Below are positions 10,893 through 20,927 of a stretch of 64,000 nucleotides of DNA, in pieces. The notes beneath the pieces are model-generated. The model searched no databases. It saw only the letters and a list, made by a program, of their open reading frames with translations, and was not told the origin of the DNA. This DNA comes from Rhineura floridana (taxonomy: Eukaryota > Chordata > Lepidosauria > Squamata > Rhineuridae): positions 18,808,739 to 18,872,738 of the forward strand of contig NC_084499.1 in the NCBI RefSeq assembly GCF_030035675.1. The letters run 5' to 3'. The stretch's first letter is position 1, and the number at the start of each line of letters is the position of its first letter. Made by a program: the position numbers and the translations under genes.

Positions 10893-11735
10893 ATTTTATT
10901 TATATATTTATTTATTATTTGATCTATATCCCGCCCTTCCTCCCAGCAGGAGCTCAGGGCGGCAAACGAAAGCACTAAAAACTTTAAAACACACAAAAAC
11001 AAAACATCTTTAAAGACGTTTCTTAAAAAAAGCTTTCAAACCATCTTCTAAGATTAAAAACATTTTTAAAAGGTTTAAGAACATAAAAATTTTAAAAGAA
11101 GGTTTAAGAGCATATTAAAAAGCAATTCCAACACAGACGCAGACCGGAATAGGTCTCTACTTAAAAGGCTTGTTGAAAGAGGAAAGTCTTCAATAGGCAC
11201 TGAAAAGATAACAGAGACAGCGCTTGTCTTATTGATTGATTGATTGATTGATTGCATTTGTATACTGCCCCATAGCTGAAGCTCTCTGGGTGGTTTACAA
11301 CAATTAAAAACGTTAAAAACAAATATACAAATTTAAAAACACATTTTAAAAAGCAATTTAAAAACACATGCTAAAATGCCTGGGAGAAGAGGAAAGTCTT
11401 GACCTGGAGCAGAAAAGATAACAGTGTTGGCGCCAGGCACACCTCGTCAGGGAGATCGTTGCATAATTTGGGGGCCACCACTGAGAAGGCCCTCTCCCTT
11501 GTTTAATATTTAAGGCTTGTGAGTTCCACAGAGTAGGTGCCACCACACTAAAGGTCCACTTCCTATATTGTATAGAACGGACCTCCTGATAAGCTGGTAT
11601 CTGCAGGAGGCCCTCACCTGCAGAGCGCAGTGATCGACTGGGTATATAAGGGATAAGACGGTCTTTCAGGTATCCTGGTCCCCAGCTGAATAGGGCTTTG
11701 TACACCAAAACTAGAACCTTATTTATGATAACATC
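10893..11735 (-). mobile_element. L2-like LINE 3' end, itself split by another LINE end
   Basis: The minus strand encodes the end of an L2-like ORF2: VLVYKALFSWGPGYLKDRLI, PYIPSRSLRSAGEGLLQIPA and FSVVAPTLWNS. The 3' UTR word is atatcccgcccttcctccc. The copy at 55108 shows what the unsplit form looks like. Confidence 0.7.
11225..11510 (-). mobile_element. Second L2-like LINE end nested in the first
   Basis: It starts with (ATTG)n and tatactgccccatagctgaa and ends at gagaaggccctctcccttg. The flanks cttgtctta and cttgttta look like a target duplication; joined, they restore the uninterrupted sequence seen at 55440-55480. Confidence 0.6.
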
Positions 11736-12058
11736 TCTTGCTTCCCTGGATTGAGCATGGAGTTGCGTGTGTCTGTAGAAACCTCTGAGTTTTTCTGGCT
11801 GGCATGTAACCTGTAAAAAGGTGAGAGTCACATTCATTTCTTTGCCCGCTTTGGCCTCTTTCCCTGCCCACCAATGGTGCGCAGTCCCATTAAAGTTGCC
11901 CACGAGAGACTGCAGCCCTCAGGGTTCCCTGCCCCTGACCTCAGCACCCCATTGTTTGCTGGAATGTGTCAAAACCTCATTTATCATTCCTTCTTTTGTT
12001 ATTTTATCTGTTGCTGTAATTTATATTAGGCTATGGCTGCTGTACAGTATAAACATCC

Positions 12059-12524
12059 GTGTCTGAAAAAAGGACGCCCATGAAGTCTTTTGCAAAGCTG
12101 GCACACAACAATTCAGTAAATACTTTAGACGATTCTGTATCTCATCCTATGAGACAAGAATCAATTTGGCAACAGAAGGGGGGGCAAATTTTGCTGTGCA
12201 AAAGAAGAAATTCATTTCACAGCAGGAAAGGCAGACAGAAACCCTGTGCGCTATCAAAAGCCCATACTTCAGAGATGAGTCTTGGCTCAAAGGGGGCTTC
12301 ACGCCGAGTCCTCGAAACCATGGAATAATTGTGACCGGAATAGGCTCTCTTCCTCCCTAGTTTGCCAAATGAAGCTGTCGAGATGGAATGATTAATTTGT
12401 TTTCCTGCGCTCTGTTTTACAAGACTGCTGTGGAATCCAGAAGGCGCTTAAGGCGTACGAGAGATGGCCATCTTGTGGGGAGAGGGGGTCACAGGTCAGA
12501 TATGGCCAGAAGGCAATTTCAACT
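12059..12524. other. No gene or clear repeat seen
   Basis: Two overlapping frames of 64-89 codons (12059-12360) are open but unrecognised. Confidence 0.4.
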
Positions 12525-12526
12525 AA

Positions 12527-12832
12527 AGGTAAAGGTGTCCCCGCACTTGTAGTGCGAGTCGTTTCCGACTCTTAGGGTGACATCTTGTGACATTTACTAG
12601 GCAGACCGTATATATGGGGTGGGATTGCCAGTTCCTTCCCCGGCCTTTCTTTACCCCCCAGCATATGCCAGGTACTCATTTTACCGACCACGGATGGATG
12701 GAAGGCTGAGTGGACCTCGACCCCTTTTACCGGAGATTCGACTTCCTCCTTCCATTGGAATCAAACTCTGGTCGTGAGCAGAGCTTCGGCTGCATTACTG
12801 CCGCTTACCACTCTGCGCCATGGAGGATCCTA
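12527..12832 (-). mobile_element. tRNA-derived SINE (gtaaaggtgtccccgca family)
   Basis: On the minus strand a tRNA-like head (tggcgcagagtggtaagcgg as A box, then a gagtttgattcc B box) leads to ggaactggcaatcccaccc and a tail ending ggggacacctttaccttt. It is nearly full length at about 305 bp. Confidence 0.75.
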
Positions 12833-12984
12833 ATTTCAACTAGTCCTACCAAATTTTAATCAATATATATATATATATTTGCCCACAGCTTCACTCAGAA
12901 GGAAAAGCAAAAATGTTTCCAAGCAATAAGAAATAAAAAGCCAGACTTTTAATGATACATCTCCCTCTTTGATTTTTGTGCATA

Positions 12985-13215
12985 GTGTCCTAGAAGCTGT
13001 GGTGTAATATTTAAGAGTGAAATACAGGGACCTTGGAGACTGGGGTTCAAATCCCCGCTCAGCCATTAAGATCACTCAGTGATCTTGGGCTAGTCACAGA
13101 CTGCCAGCCTAACCTACCTCATAGGGTTGTTGTGAGGATAAAGTCAGGAGGGGAGAAACTATGTTTGTATGCTCCTTACAGGAAAGATGGTATATAAATG
13201 TAACACTAATACTAA
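12985..13215 (+). mobile_element. tRNA-derived SINE (cacagggttgttgtgagga family)
   Basis: A clear copy has ggttcaaatccccgctcagc, then tacctcatagggttgttgtg and the end ggaaagatggtatataaatg. Confidence 0.75.
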
Positions 13216-13439
13216 GCATTCTACCAAGTGTGAAGAGTACATATTGGTGTACTCTTTTGGTGATGCTTTACTGTTGCTGTTTTTGGAGTGGCGCTGTGCT
13301 GGGGGATTTTTTATTTGCAATTTTCCATTGCAACGCTAACCGGAGAAAAGAAAGAGAGCAGAAAAAGAAACAAAACATTGCCCGCTGATGTTAACAATAA
13401 GAATATCCCATCAACCCTAAATTAAGCATATAAATTCAT

Positions 13440-13860
13440 ATATACAGCCCATATGCCCAAATAGGTACCTAAGCAAGTGTGATTTCCACCATCAGCTTGC
13501 AAATTCTTCTTGTTTCTAAGTCCTCGTGAAATATCATCAGCATTTCAGTGTGAGTTTCACACATTTTGGCCCCCAGTTTCGCCTTTGTGTGCACATTTCT
13601 GCAAAGCATATTTTCCTTAATGTTTTTGTTTTCCTTAATCTAATGCCTTTTGGAACTTTATCTTCACCCCTATATGCATTTCTGTGCACCCTTTATCCTA
13701 ATCTATACATTTTTTGCACACTTGACTTGGCTGGAGAACTGCCTTGCAAAATTCAGAGATGTGCGAATCTGGAAGGATGACTGTGTTTCAGCTTGCATAG
13801 TGTTTGACAGTCTAGCCTTCAAATTTGAACATAATTGAATTTCTCCCCCATTCCTAGCTG
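13440..13860 (+). mobile_element. Non-autonomous element ending beside QRFP
   Basis: This + copy has the typical gaactgccttgcaaaattca, then gaaggatgactgtgtttcag, and ends in tctcccccattcctag, 36 bases before the QRFP start codon. Confidence 0.55.
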
Positions 13861-13877
13861 GAACCCAGTAATGTATC

Positions 13878-13896
13878 TTTGATTCCTGCTCCCCAG
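13878..13896 (+). promoter_or_regulatory. Splice acceptor just before the QRFP start codon
   Basis: A pyrimidine-rich run ends in ccccag immediately before the ATG. This supports a separate non-coding first exon. The end of a palindromic repeat (13440-13860) lies 36 nt upstream, so any branch point must be in or beside that repeat. Confidence 0.5.
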
Positions 13897-14319
13897 ATGA
13901 AGGTGTCTGGCCCTGCCTCCTGCCTCCTATTGCTCACCTTCGGCGCCTGCTTTCCTCTGGACGAGGGGCAGGAATTGAGATACCCCGGAGAAGAATGGGA
14001 AGTGATGGGAGAGCTGCCTGGCCTTTGGGTCCCCGAAGGCTCGAAGCGGAAGCATTCGCCCGAAGACCTCGAGTCCCTCCTCAGCATGGCCAGGGAACTG
14101 CAGGGCTCTGAGAAGGAGAGAGCTGGCATCCGGTTCCGCTTCGGGAGGGAGGAAGGAGGCCCAGAAGAGGAAAGCGAAGCTGTCAACTACCTGCCGGAAG
14201 AAGCCGGGGAAAAGCGGGGCGGCACTTTGGGAAGCCTCGCGGAGGAGCTGAATGGCTATAGCCGGAAGAAGGGAGGCTTCAGCTTCCGTTTTGGGAGGAG
14301 GAGGGCCACTTTGTTCTGA
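13897..14319 (+). CDS. QRFP: QRFP, RF-amide neuropeptide (26RFa/43RFa) precursor
   Basis: This 140-residue prepropeptide is the source of 26RFa/QRFP, the ligand of the G-protein-coupled receptor QRFPR (GPR103) in feeding and arousal circuits. Residues 1-20 (MKVSGPASCLLLLTFGACFP) are a signal peptide. A first RF motif (IRFRFGREE) lies near residues 78-86. The mature peptide is at the end: LAEELNGYSRKKGGFSFRF followed by the amidation and cleavage site GRRR. Human ends at GRR; here five more residues (RATLF minus the shared arginine) follow. A KR pair sits before GGTLGS where human has K followed by TSG. The ATG follows cctgctccccag, an excellent acceptor, so the whole coding region is one exon; an in-frame ATG at 13879 would add six residues if that site is not spliced. 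Its position beside ABL1 matches human. Confidence 0.93.
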   Translation: MKVSGPASCLLLLTFGACFPLDEGQELRYPGEEWEVMGELPGLWVPEGSKRKHSPEDLESLLSMARELQGSEKERAGIRFRFGREEGGPEEESEAVNYLPEEAGEKRGGTLGSLAEELNGYSRKKGGFSFRFGRRRATLF

Positions 14320-14388
14320 AGCGCAACCCCCACCCAGTGCCGCCGTGGAGTCCTTCTTTTCTGTCCCATGCCATGTCGCCAGCAGTGG

Positions 14389-14558
14389 AGACTGGCCGCT
14401 CCGACAGCAGTGGTTCCATGAATCCGCTCTGGGGTTTTAATCCAACCTTTCGTGTTGCTGTCTGAGGTGCTGAAACCCATTCCCCAAATCCAGCACCTTG
14501 TACAGCTCCCTGAAAGGTCAGACTAAAACCCAGAGCAGATTCACTGCCCTACTGACGT
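14389..14558. repeat. Palindromic element in the QRFP 3' UTR
   Basis: Arms ccgctctggggttttaatcc and gactaaaacccagagcagat are inverse to each other; the centre gaggtgctgaaaccc is shared with the copy at 3228-3402. It ends two bases before the candidate polyadenylation signal. Confidence 0.6.
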
Positions 14559-14559
14559 T

Positions 14560-14565
14560 AATAAA
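14560..14565 (+). promoter_or_regulatory. Candidate QRFP polyadenylation signal
   Basis: AATAAA lies 241 nt after the QRFP stop codon, directly after the end of a palindromic repeat and before an L2-like LINE. It is the first such motif downstream of the gene. Confidence 0.45.
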
Positions 14566-14566
14566 G

Positions 14567-15957
14567 TAATAATAATACATTTAAGTTTTGTGTCGCCTAT
14601 CTGGCCGATGGCCACTCTAGGCGACGTACATATGGCAAGTACAACAAAATACAATACAACAATAAAAATTAAGATAAAAACATTGCAGGGTAGGAGGCAT
14701 TTCAATCAAAAAAAAAAGGTCAGCCCTCCCCAGAAGTCCCAAAAGCCTGTTGAAAGAGCCGGGTCTTTAAGGCCTTGCGGAATATATTCAGGGAAGAGGC
14801 AAGCCGGAGATCTTGTGGGAGAGAGTTCCAGAGGGTGGGGGCCGCCACTGAGAAGGCTCTCTCTCTGGTTCCCGCCAACCTAGCTGATCAAGGCGCTCCT
14901 TGAGATAAACTGGGCCGAGACCGTATAGGGATTTAAAGGTTAATACCAACACCTTGCATTGGGCCCGGAAAGCAACTGGGAGCCAGTATAGATTGAACAA
15001 CACTGGTGTGATGTGGTCCCGGCGGCGGCTATTTGTGAGCAGACGAGCCGCCGCATTTTGTATAAGTTGTAGTTTCCGGACCGTTTTCAAGGGTAACCCC
15101 ACGTAGAGTGCATTACAGTAATCTAATCGAGAGGTGACCAGGGCATGTACTACCAGTGGGAGCTGATGAGCAGGAAGGTAGGGTTGCAGCCTACGTATAA
15201 GGTGAAGTTGATACCAAGCTGCCCGGCTCACTGCCGAAATCTGAGCCTCCATGGACAGCTTGGAATCAAGCACAACCCCGAGGCTGCGGACCTGGTCCTT
15301 AAGGGGTAGATTCACCCCATTGAACTTCAGGTCAACATTCCCCAACCTTCTCTTGTCCCCCACAAGTAGTACCTCGGTCTTGTCGGGGTTCAGTTTCAGC
15401 CTATTCCTTCCCATCCATCCACTCACGGACTCCAGGCACTTGGACAAGGTCTCCACAGCCAACTCTGGTGAGGATTTAAACGAGAGATAGAGCTGAGTGT
15501 CATCTGCACATTGGTGACACTGCAGCCCAAATCTCCTAATGATTGTCCCCAGCGGCTTCATATAGATGTTAAATAGCATGGGAGAGAGGATAGAACCCTG
15601 TGGCACCCCACAGTTAAGAGGCCAAGGGTCTGAAACCTCCTCCCCCAATGCCACCTGTTGGTGCCTATCAGAGAGAAAGGAACGGAACCACTGTAATACA
15701 GTGCCTCCTATTCCCAGTCCCTCCAGGCAATGTAAAAGGATACTGTGGTCAACAGTATCAAAAGCCGCTGAAAGATCGAGGAGGACAAGAAAGGTGAATT
15801 CTCCCCTATCTAATGCCCTCCTCATATCATCCACCAGAGCGACCAAGGCTGTTTCAGTTCCGTGACCAGTCCTGAAGCCCAATTGGTATGGATCCAAGTA
15901 ATCCGTTTCATCCAAGTGTGTCGACAACTGATTGGCCACCACTCGCTCAATGACCTT
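14567..15957 (-). mobile_element. L2-like LINE, 5'-truncated, with reverse transcriptase C-terminal half
   Basis: The minus strand keeps a 384-codon frame (15942-14788) with TETALVALVDDMRRALDRGE, then LDLSAAFDTVDHSILLHCLE and GVPQGSILSPMLFNIYMKPL. The catalytic motif reads CADD rather than YADD, so this copy is not active as it stands. The frame shifts near its end, where WREPEREPSQWRPP replaces the usual VAAPTLWNS-type sequence. The copy breaks off at about 15957 near the start of the RT domain. Confidence 0.85.
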
Positions 15958-16146
15958 GCAGCCACCAGTCTGCTCTGAACCCCAGGATGGCTAACAGTGT
16001 TCCCCCAAAACCACCTCAAAAGACCCATCTCCTGCCTCCAGCACACAAGCCTCTCCAGCTGGCCTGCTCCCTCCTCTGCAAAACCTTAACTATTTTCTGC
16101 AGAAGATCATCAAAAGGGATCAAGTTCCTTGCCTCCGACATCAGCT

Positions 16147-16300
16147 GATTGGTTGGTTGGTTGATTTATATGCTACCTTTCCACAGGGAGCTGTGCCCAC
16201 AGCGGCTTACGACAAACATTCAAAAGATCAAAATACAACGCTCTGGGGAAGAGGGCAAAAGCAATTTAGCAAAACAGAGAATAAATTCAATGTTACAAAT
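16147..16300 (-). mobile_element. L2-like LINE 3' tail
   Basis: It begins (TTGG)n then gatttatatgctacctttcc and cagcggcttacgacaaacat, a typical 3' UTR of this LINE group in reverse. Confidence 0.6.
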
Positions 16301-16924
16301 GAAATCATCTAAACTTGAGCACAAAAGGGCACAGCAGAAAGAGAGGTTAACAGGCAACAGTGCTGTTGAGCGGCACTCCAAGGAACCTCAGCTCCCTGGC
16401 TTAGATATGGTTCCGAAGGAAGGGGTCCTCCCACCAGGGTAGATGACTTACTGTATAGCTGCCTCCCTCTTCTCTCCTCCAGAGGAGACCGATCTGCAGG
16501 TCCTGAGGTCCCTTGACTGTGTCCCAGGAGCCTCCGCAATTCCCATGACCAGGTGCTTGTGGAGAAAGAGCGCTCTGAACATCAGGACGTGGAAAGCCAC
16601 CGGCCTTGAGTACCTGTCCCTTCCTTCTTTTATGTCCACTGGAGTCCTTGGCCAGGAGCAGAAGCATCTGATTGGGGCACAGAACGAAGGCTCCATTCCC
16701 CCCCCCCGGAAACATCCCTGCAGCAAAAAGGTAGCCCCAAAACTCAAGAGTCAATGATCAAAGGCCAGAGCCAGGGTCAGAGAAGGGTTGTATGTTGTTG
16801 GGGAAAGAAATTGGCCTTTGAGCAGTGATGTAAATCACAACCCCGAGGCACTTTAAGAAAAAAAAGATCATCTGTTGCTGTTCCCATGCTTTTTATTATT
16901 TTTAAAAACTCATCTAAAAACTAC
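16301..16924. other. Unclassified stretch with overlapping open frames
   Basis: Between 16401 and 16757 frames of 99-117 codons are open on both strands. None is recognised. The high G+C of the part near 16480-16640 and lack of repeat words make it slightly unusual. Confidence 0.3.
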
Positions 16925-17410
16925 CTAAGAACACAAGAATAGCCTGCTGGATCAGGCCAGTGGCCCATGTAGTTCTCACAGTGGGCCAACCAGTTGCCCC
17001 AATGGGAAGCCCACAAGCAGGAACTGAGCATGTGAACATTCTCCCCTCCTGCGGTTCCCGGCAACTGTCACTTGGACACATTCCGCCTCTACCTACGGAG
17101 GCAGAGCACAGCCATCGTGGCTAGTAGCTGCTGATAGCCTTTTCCTCCATTAATTTGTCTCATCCTCTTTCAAAGCCATCCAAGTTGGTGGCCATCGGTT
17201 GTAGTCCGACACTCTAACCACTAAGGCACTGAAAGAGGGAGAAAAACTTTCCCCTGTCCATTTTCTCCATGTCGTGCAGAATTTTAGACACTTCTATCAT
17301 GTTGCCTCTGACTTGCCTTTTCTCCAGACTAAAAAGCCCCAAACGCTGCAACCTTTCCACATAGGGGAGACTCTCCATCCCTTTGATTACTTTGCTTACA
17401 GAAATGCTAT
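16925..17410 (-). mobile_element. CR1-like LINE 3' end, long copy
   Basis: The reverse copy runs from cctgctggatcaggccagtg to cctctttcaaagccatccaa, then continues with ccattttctccatgtcg and ccaaacgctgcaacctttcc. A few bases of another repeat (near 17215) interrupt it. Confidence 0.7.
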
Positions 17411-17539
17411 CAATGAAAGTTAGTTAGCTCCTCTTCCTTTCTTTGTGAAGCAGAGGACCATGGGGCTTTGGAATGCAAATTTTGTTAAATAATGAAGTTG
17501 TCAGCCCATTCTGCTCTGAATAATAATAGCTCTTTCTTT

Positions 17540-17785
17540 TACTGGATACACTGATATCCCACCTTTCCTCCAAGGGGCTCAAAGTGGTATGTGTGATCCT
17601 CCCCTCTCCATTTTACCTTCACAACAACCCTGTGAGGTAAGTTAGGCACACACACACACACAGAGACTGATTGACTGACTGGCCCAAGATCACCCAGTGA
17701 GCTTCATGGCTGAGTGGGGACTTGAACCCTGGTCTCCCAGAGCACAGTCCAGCACTCTAACCATTGCACCACACTGGTTCTGTAG
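17540..17785 (-). mobile_element. tRNA-derived SINE with internal (AC)n
   Basis: Reverse copy: atatcccacctttcctccaa, cttcacaacaaccctgtgag, an AC run at 17647-17661, then gtgagcttcatggctgag and the tRNA-like head. Confidence 0.75.
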
Positions 17786-17884
17786 CTACTCAGGATCAAA
17801 TTAGGTGCAGGCTTGTGTCTTCCAACTCTGTGCGCAGGCCGCCTAAAGAGAAGAGTTGATCTTCCTCTAACACATAGGAAATAA

Positions 17885-17990
17885 CTGTGGCACTCCAGAT
17901 GTTGCTGGACTCTCAGCCAGGTTGGTCATTGCTCGAGGGTTGGTGGAAGTTGTCGTCCAAAACACCTGGAATAATAATAGTAGTAGTAGT
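17885..17990. repeat. Palindromic element fragment and a trinucleotide run
   Basis: Words ccagatgttgctggactctc and ggtggaagttgtcgtccaaa are the two halves; (AAT)/(AGT) units follow at about 17970-17990. Confidence 0.5.
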
Positions 17991-18064
17991 AAAAAAGGTA
18001 AAGAGATCATAGAGAAGAGGGCTGTGTCGGCATGTGAATGGGGTTGAAAGCAGAACACCTGGGA

Positions 18065-18560
18065 AGTTGAGACGATTATGAAGTTTATTACTCACTCTTC
18101 ACCAGGTCGCAGTGTGGATTACAGCATTTTAAAATTCAGCATTAAAAACAGTGAAAACATTACAATCACAGGAATAGGGTGGGTCCTGAAAGCACACATC
18201 TCAGGTGTCAAAGGCCAGGGCAAAGCATCTGGCAAAAACTGTACAGTGAAGTTGCTAGGCGCGCCTCCGGGAATTCTGTAACTCAGGGGCTGCTGCAGAG
18301 AAGGCTCTGGGCTGGGCCACCACCTCCTGACCTTCTGAGGGTGGTGGAACTACCAGAAAGCCCCCGCTCTGCTGATCTCAACACCCGAGAGACGTCTGTA
18401 GGGAAGGCAGCGGTCTTTGGGACCTAAGTCGTTTAGGGCTTTAAACACAAGTGTGGGCAACTTCAACTGGGCCCAGAAATGAACTGGCAACCAGTTTTAG
18501 AACAGGGGCTACATGAGATGCAGATCCCCTTAAAGGTAACCAAGGATGCCAGATGCAGGC
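18065..18560 (-). mobile_element. L2-like LINE 3' end
   Basis: Words gaagtttattactcactct, tttagggctttaaacacaag and ggcaaccagttttagaacag are the L2-like 3' region in reverse. The copy is diverged. Confidence 0.6.
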
Positions 18561-18904
18561 ACACCTTCGTTCCAACTACGGCTGGCAGAGCTGCTGTTCT
18601 TGCAAGCTCAGCAGGCCCGGAGACTGCACGGCTGGCTCCGAGATCAAATTAAGAAGAGAGGCCTTTCATTAAATGTTATTAAAGTTCTCACAAGCGATAC
18701 AGCGGCTGACAATTTTGCAAGGCGTCCTGTGCCAATTGCGCTGTGCTGTCAGGTGGCATCTCTGTCGAAGCTATGATAAGGGGATCCAATGCTGGCCTTG
18801 AAATTCTCCCTGTGTAGGGTAAACCAATCGCAGCAAGTGAGAAAAAGAAAAGGAGGACTGAAGTGGGGTCTCTTGCTTTCCGTCCTTGCAGAGACATATC
18901 ACCC
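18561..18904. other. No gene or clear repeat seen
   Basis: The stretch contains the A/T-rich phrase attaaatgttattaaagttc but no recognised family or exon. Confidence 0.35.
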
Positions 18905-19300
18905 CTTGATAGGGCTGGGAAAATGTGTCAGTTTTGGTTTATCTCAGTTTGTCTCCCCCTCACTTCAATCTTTAAGTTCTTCACATTTCAACATTTTTTT
19001 TATAAAAAAACTAGTCCTCATGAAAATTCAGCAGCATTGCCGTCCTGGGCTCCTGCTGGGAAGAAGGGCGGGATATAAATCAAATAGTAAATAAATAAAT
19101 AAATAAATGTGAATGCAAATTCTCCTACTAAATCTGTATGCAATTTTGCCTGATATACACAGCAATTCCCTCTACAATAATGCATCTTTGCAGAATGTTC
19201 ACACAAATGGTCATTTTTATGGATGCTTTATGCTAGAAAGAACAAATTAGGGGAGATTTCACCTTTAGGCACCACTGAATCTATTTTTTTCCTCCTCCAA
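18905..19300 (+). mobile_element. Non-autonomous element interrupted by a LINE tail
   Basis: Starts tagggctgggaaaatgtgtc and keeps ctcatgaaaattcagcag and gcaaattctcctactaaat. The L2-like tail at 19043-19108 lies inside it. Confidence 0.5.
19043..19108 (+). mobile_element. L2-like LINE 3' tail, nested
   Basis: Reads cctgggctcctgctgggaag, agggcgggatataaatcaaa and an (AAAT)n end. Confidence 0.65.
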
Positions 19301-19404
19301 TCCCCAGCCACTGGCCCGATCCAGAAGCCAGGCTCTTCTGAAGTTCTCCCGCCACTGTGGGAAACAGTCAGCAGAGCATCTTTGAAGGAGGGTGGAAAGC
19401 AGGG

Positions 19405-19825
19405 CTGGGGAGGAGTGGGGCCTGGGGAGGTGTGGCTGTGGAGTGGGTGGAGCCTGGGGAGAGGAGGTGTGGCTATTGAGTAGGTGGAGCCTGGGGAGAG
19501 GAGGTGTGGCTGTGGAGTAGGTGGAGCCTGGGGAAAGGAGGTGTGGCTGTGGAGTGGGTGGAGCCTGAGGTGTGCCTGTGGAGTGGGTGGAGCCTGGGGA
19601 GATGAGGTGTGGCTATGGAGTAGGTGGAGCCTGGGGAGACAAGGTGTGGCTATGGAGTAGGTGGAGCCTGGGGAGACAAGGTGTGGCTATGGAGTAGGTG
19701 GAGCCTGGGGAGACAAGGTGTGGCTATGGAGTAGGTGGAGCCTGGGGAGAGGCGTGGTTATGGAGTGGGTGGATCCTGGGGATAGAAGATGTGGCTGCGG
19801 AGTGGATGGAGCCTGGAGAGAGTCC
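19405..19825 (+). repeat. Minisatellite with a 37-bp unit
   Basis: About eleven units of tgtggctatggagtaggtgg plus agcctggggagacaagg are in tandem. The units at 19608-19740 are almost identical; those at both ends differ more and some are shortened. Confidence 0.95.
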
Positions 19826-19944
19826 CAAGGGTGAAAGAGTGAGGCTTAAGGCTAAACCTAACATGGGAGCAAACCTTTTCCCAGTCTCCCCATTTCCAGA
19901 TGGCACCACAGCCTCACCACTGCACGCACCAGCTACAGTGTCTG

Positions 19945-20050
19945 TAGTAAGTAAGGGCAGCCCCACATAGAGTGCATTGCCATAATCAAGAAGTGAGGTT
20001 GCCAGTGCCTGCTGTGCTCACACTATCCATGGGCTGAACCCAGCACACTG
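19945..20050 (-). mobile_element. L2-like LINE fragment
   Basis: Contains agggcagccccacatagagt and gcattgccataatcaagaag, part of the 3' end in reverse. Confidence 0.6.
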
Positions 20051-20925
20051 ACTGGTAGCAGCCCTCCAGGATCTCAGAGGGGACGTTCCTTGCCCAGCCT
20101 GGAGATCTGAGGTTCCGGCATGCAAAACAGCAAAATCATCATCCGTGGCGGACTTCAGGGTGGCAAACCTGGAGGCCAGCCCAGCTCTGGAAGCGGTGGT
20201 TGTGGTTCCAGAGTCCGAATCTCTGCCCGACATTCCTCACAGGGCCAGGTCAAGTCCCACCGAGGAGGGCTGGCGTCCATCCGGTCAGCAGTTTTGAAAA
20301 GGCCTATCAAAGTAACTCCTGTTGCATCTTCATCCAGCATGCAAAGGAAGACTTGACGCCCGGAGAGCAGAGGCCAGGTGCCGGGATCCTTTGCAAATTC
20401 ACTCTTAATCCCATCCCGCTGAAGACCTCCATTTCGGAAAACATCCCTGCGTTGGGCTTCATTGAACAGCAAAGCCAGAGGGAGCTTTTAATTGACGTTA
20501 CTATGGAAACACCCTCTTGCTTTACACACATACACACAAAACACTCTTAAGCCTTCGGATCCTTAATAAATATTCAACCTGTCAATTTTCTATCGAGCTG
20601 TGCTGAACGGAGTTTTCAAACTGCACCGGGTTCAGAGAGAGCGTTGCTAATTGGCAGACTCCAAAACGAGTTTTGATGTTTTGATCATTCCTGCGGGGTG
20701 CAACAATGTTCAGTTAGGGCTCCTTGGTGTGTGGGGATGGGGCTAGGATTCTGTTCCCTGCTTTGAGCCAGAGCAAGGCAGAAGTAAATATTTATTTGTA
20801 TCCACAGTCTAGTGAACAGATTCAAGAGGGTGCCAAGTCTGCTGAGATTCAGGAGGGAGGCGGAAGGGGTGGAGCCGGCAGCAGTTGGCAATGGAAAAAT
20901 TAAGAACTCATTTGCAAAACTGTTT
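20051..20925. other. Repeat-poor intergenic block
   Basis: About 0.85 kb without a recognised repeat or a recognised protein frame. It contains an RFX/X-box-like GTTACTATGGAAAC at 20497-20510 overlapping a CRE-like TGACGTTA at 20494-20501. Regulatory function is only inferred. Confidence 0.35.
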
Positions 20926-20927
20926 AT

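Larger units (their letters stand above)
10775..11935. mobile_element. Interspersed repeat split by an L2-like LINE
   Basis: The outer parts (10775-10892 and 11736-11935) share ggccctcagga, gccccctctccccaggcc and gccctgcccaccaatggtg-like words with the whole copy at 23870-24200. The LINE at 10893-11735 lies between them. Confidence 0.5.

Noticed and set aside
1-13000. FIBCD1 exons expected beyond QRFP by human synteny
   Set aside because: No fibrinogen-like domain exon could be recognised; the gene probably lies further left.
14788-15942. 384-codon reverse transcriptase frame as a domesticated gene
   Set aside because: The active site is changed, the end is frameshifted and the copy is 5'-truncated, which is ordinary LINE decay.
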